Made by a program: the position numbers and the translations under genes
Shown here: positions 5,508-5,540 of the stretch, in pieces
Layout of the letters: every line of letters begins with the position of its first letter
Numbering within the stretch: the first letter of the stretch is position 1
DNA from: an uncultured Filifactor sp.
Lineage (GTDB): Bacteria > Bacillota > Clostridia > Peptostreptococcales > Filifactoraceae
Length of the DNA stretch: 5,540 nucleotides
Direction: 5' to 3'
Assembly (NCBI GenBank): GCA_947254385.1
Contig: CAMYCP010000094.1
Location: 1 to 5,540 of the forward strand
The notes under the pieces: generated by a model
Databases searched by the model: none
Told to the model about the DNA's origin: nothing
The model's input: the letters and a program-made list of their open reading frames with translations, nothing else

Positions 5508-5536
5508 ATTATATAACTGCTTTTATGTAAAGTCAA
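5508..5536 (-). promoter_or_regulatory. Sigma-A-type promoter of the pfoR-like gene
   Basis: On the minus strand, TTGACT (5536-5531) is separated by exactly 17 nt from a perfect TATAAT (5513-5508). Transcription should begin near 5501, giving a leader of about 73 nt before the ATG. Confidence 0.88.
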
Positions 5537-5540
5537 CTGT

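Overview
The window looks like chromosomal DNA from a low-GC Gram-positive anaerobe (Bacillota, most likely Clostridia or a related anaerobic class). The grounds are the AT-rich intergenic DNA, strong purine-rich Shine-Dalgarno (SD) sites, a textbook sigma-A promoter, and a PfoR-type PTS_EIIC_2 membrane protein, a family common in clostridia. The species cannot be named from the sequence alone.

Layout. Positions 1-119 hold a probable terminator for an upstream gene and the prs leader. A block of four plus-strand genes follows: prs (ribose-phosphate diphosphokinase, 120-1064), recX (RecA modulator, 1070-1681), a two-domain polyphosphate:AMP phosphotransferase of the PPK2 family (1784-3268), and a small multi-pass membrane protein of unknown function (3270-3794). 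The spacing is tight: 5 nt between prs and recX, and 1 nt between the phosphotransferase and the membrane protein. A 102-nt gap after recX is the only place for an internal promoter, and none is convincing. A strong hairpin terminator at 3841-3889 closes the block.

Positions 3890-4351 contain no intact gene. On the minus strand, 3920-4072 carries what reads as the decayed 3' end of an IS200/IS605-type tnpB gene, with its overlapping guide-RNA (omega RNA) hairpin and putative right end. The rest is AT-rich DNA with two inverted repeats.

On the minus strand, 5428-4352 encodes a PfoR-like PTS_EIIC_2 membrane protein. It has a strong SD, a near-consensus promoter (TTGACT, 17 nt, TATAAT) and two small dyads in its leader. 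It converges on the four-gene block.

How the genes may work together. Prs consumes ATP and releases AMP while making PRPP. The phosphotransferase can turn AMP into ADP using polyphosphate. The pair could therefore form an AMP-salvage loop around nucleotide synthesis; this is inference from the reactions and the gene order. RecX and the membrane protein have no evident link to that loop. The most unusual items are the tnpB/omega RNA relic, the serine in place of the usual Asp/Asn in the catalytic half of the phosphotransferase, the unknown membrane protein coupled to it, and the dyad-containing leader of the pfoR-like gene.
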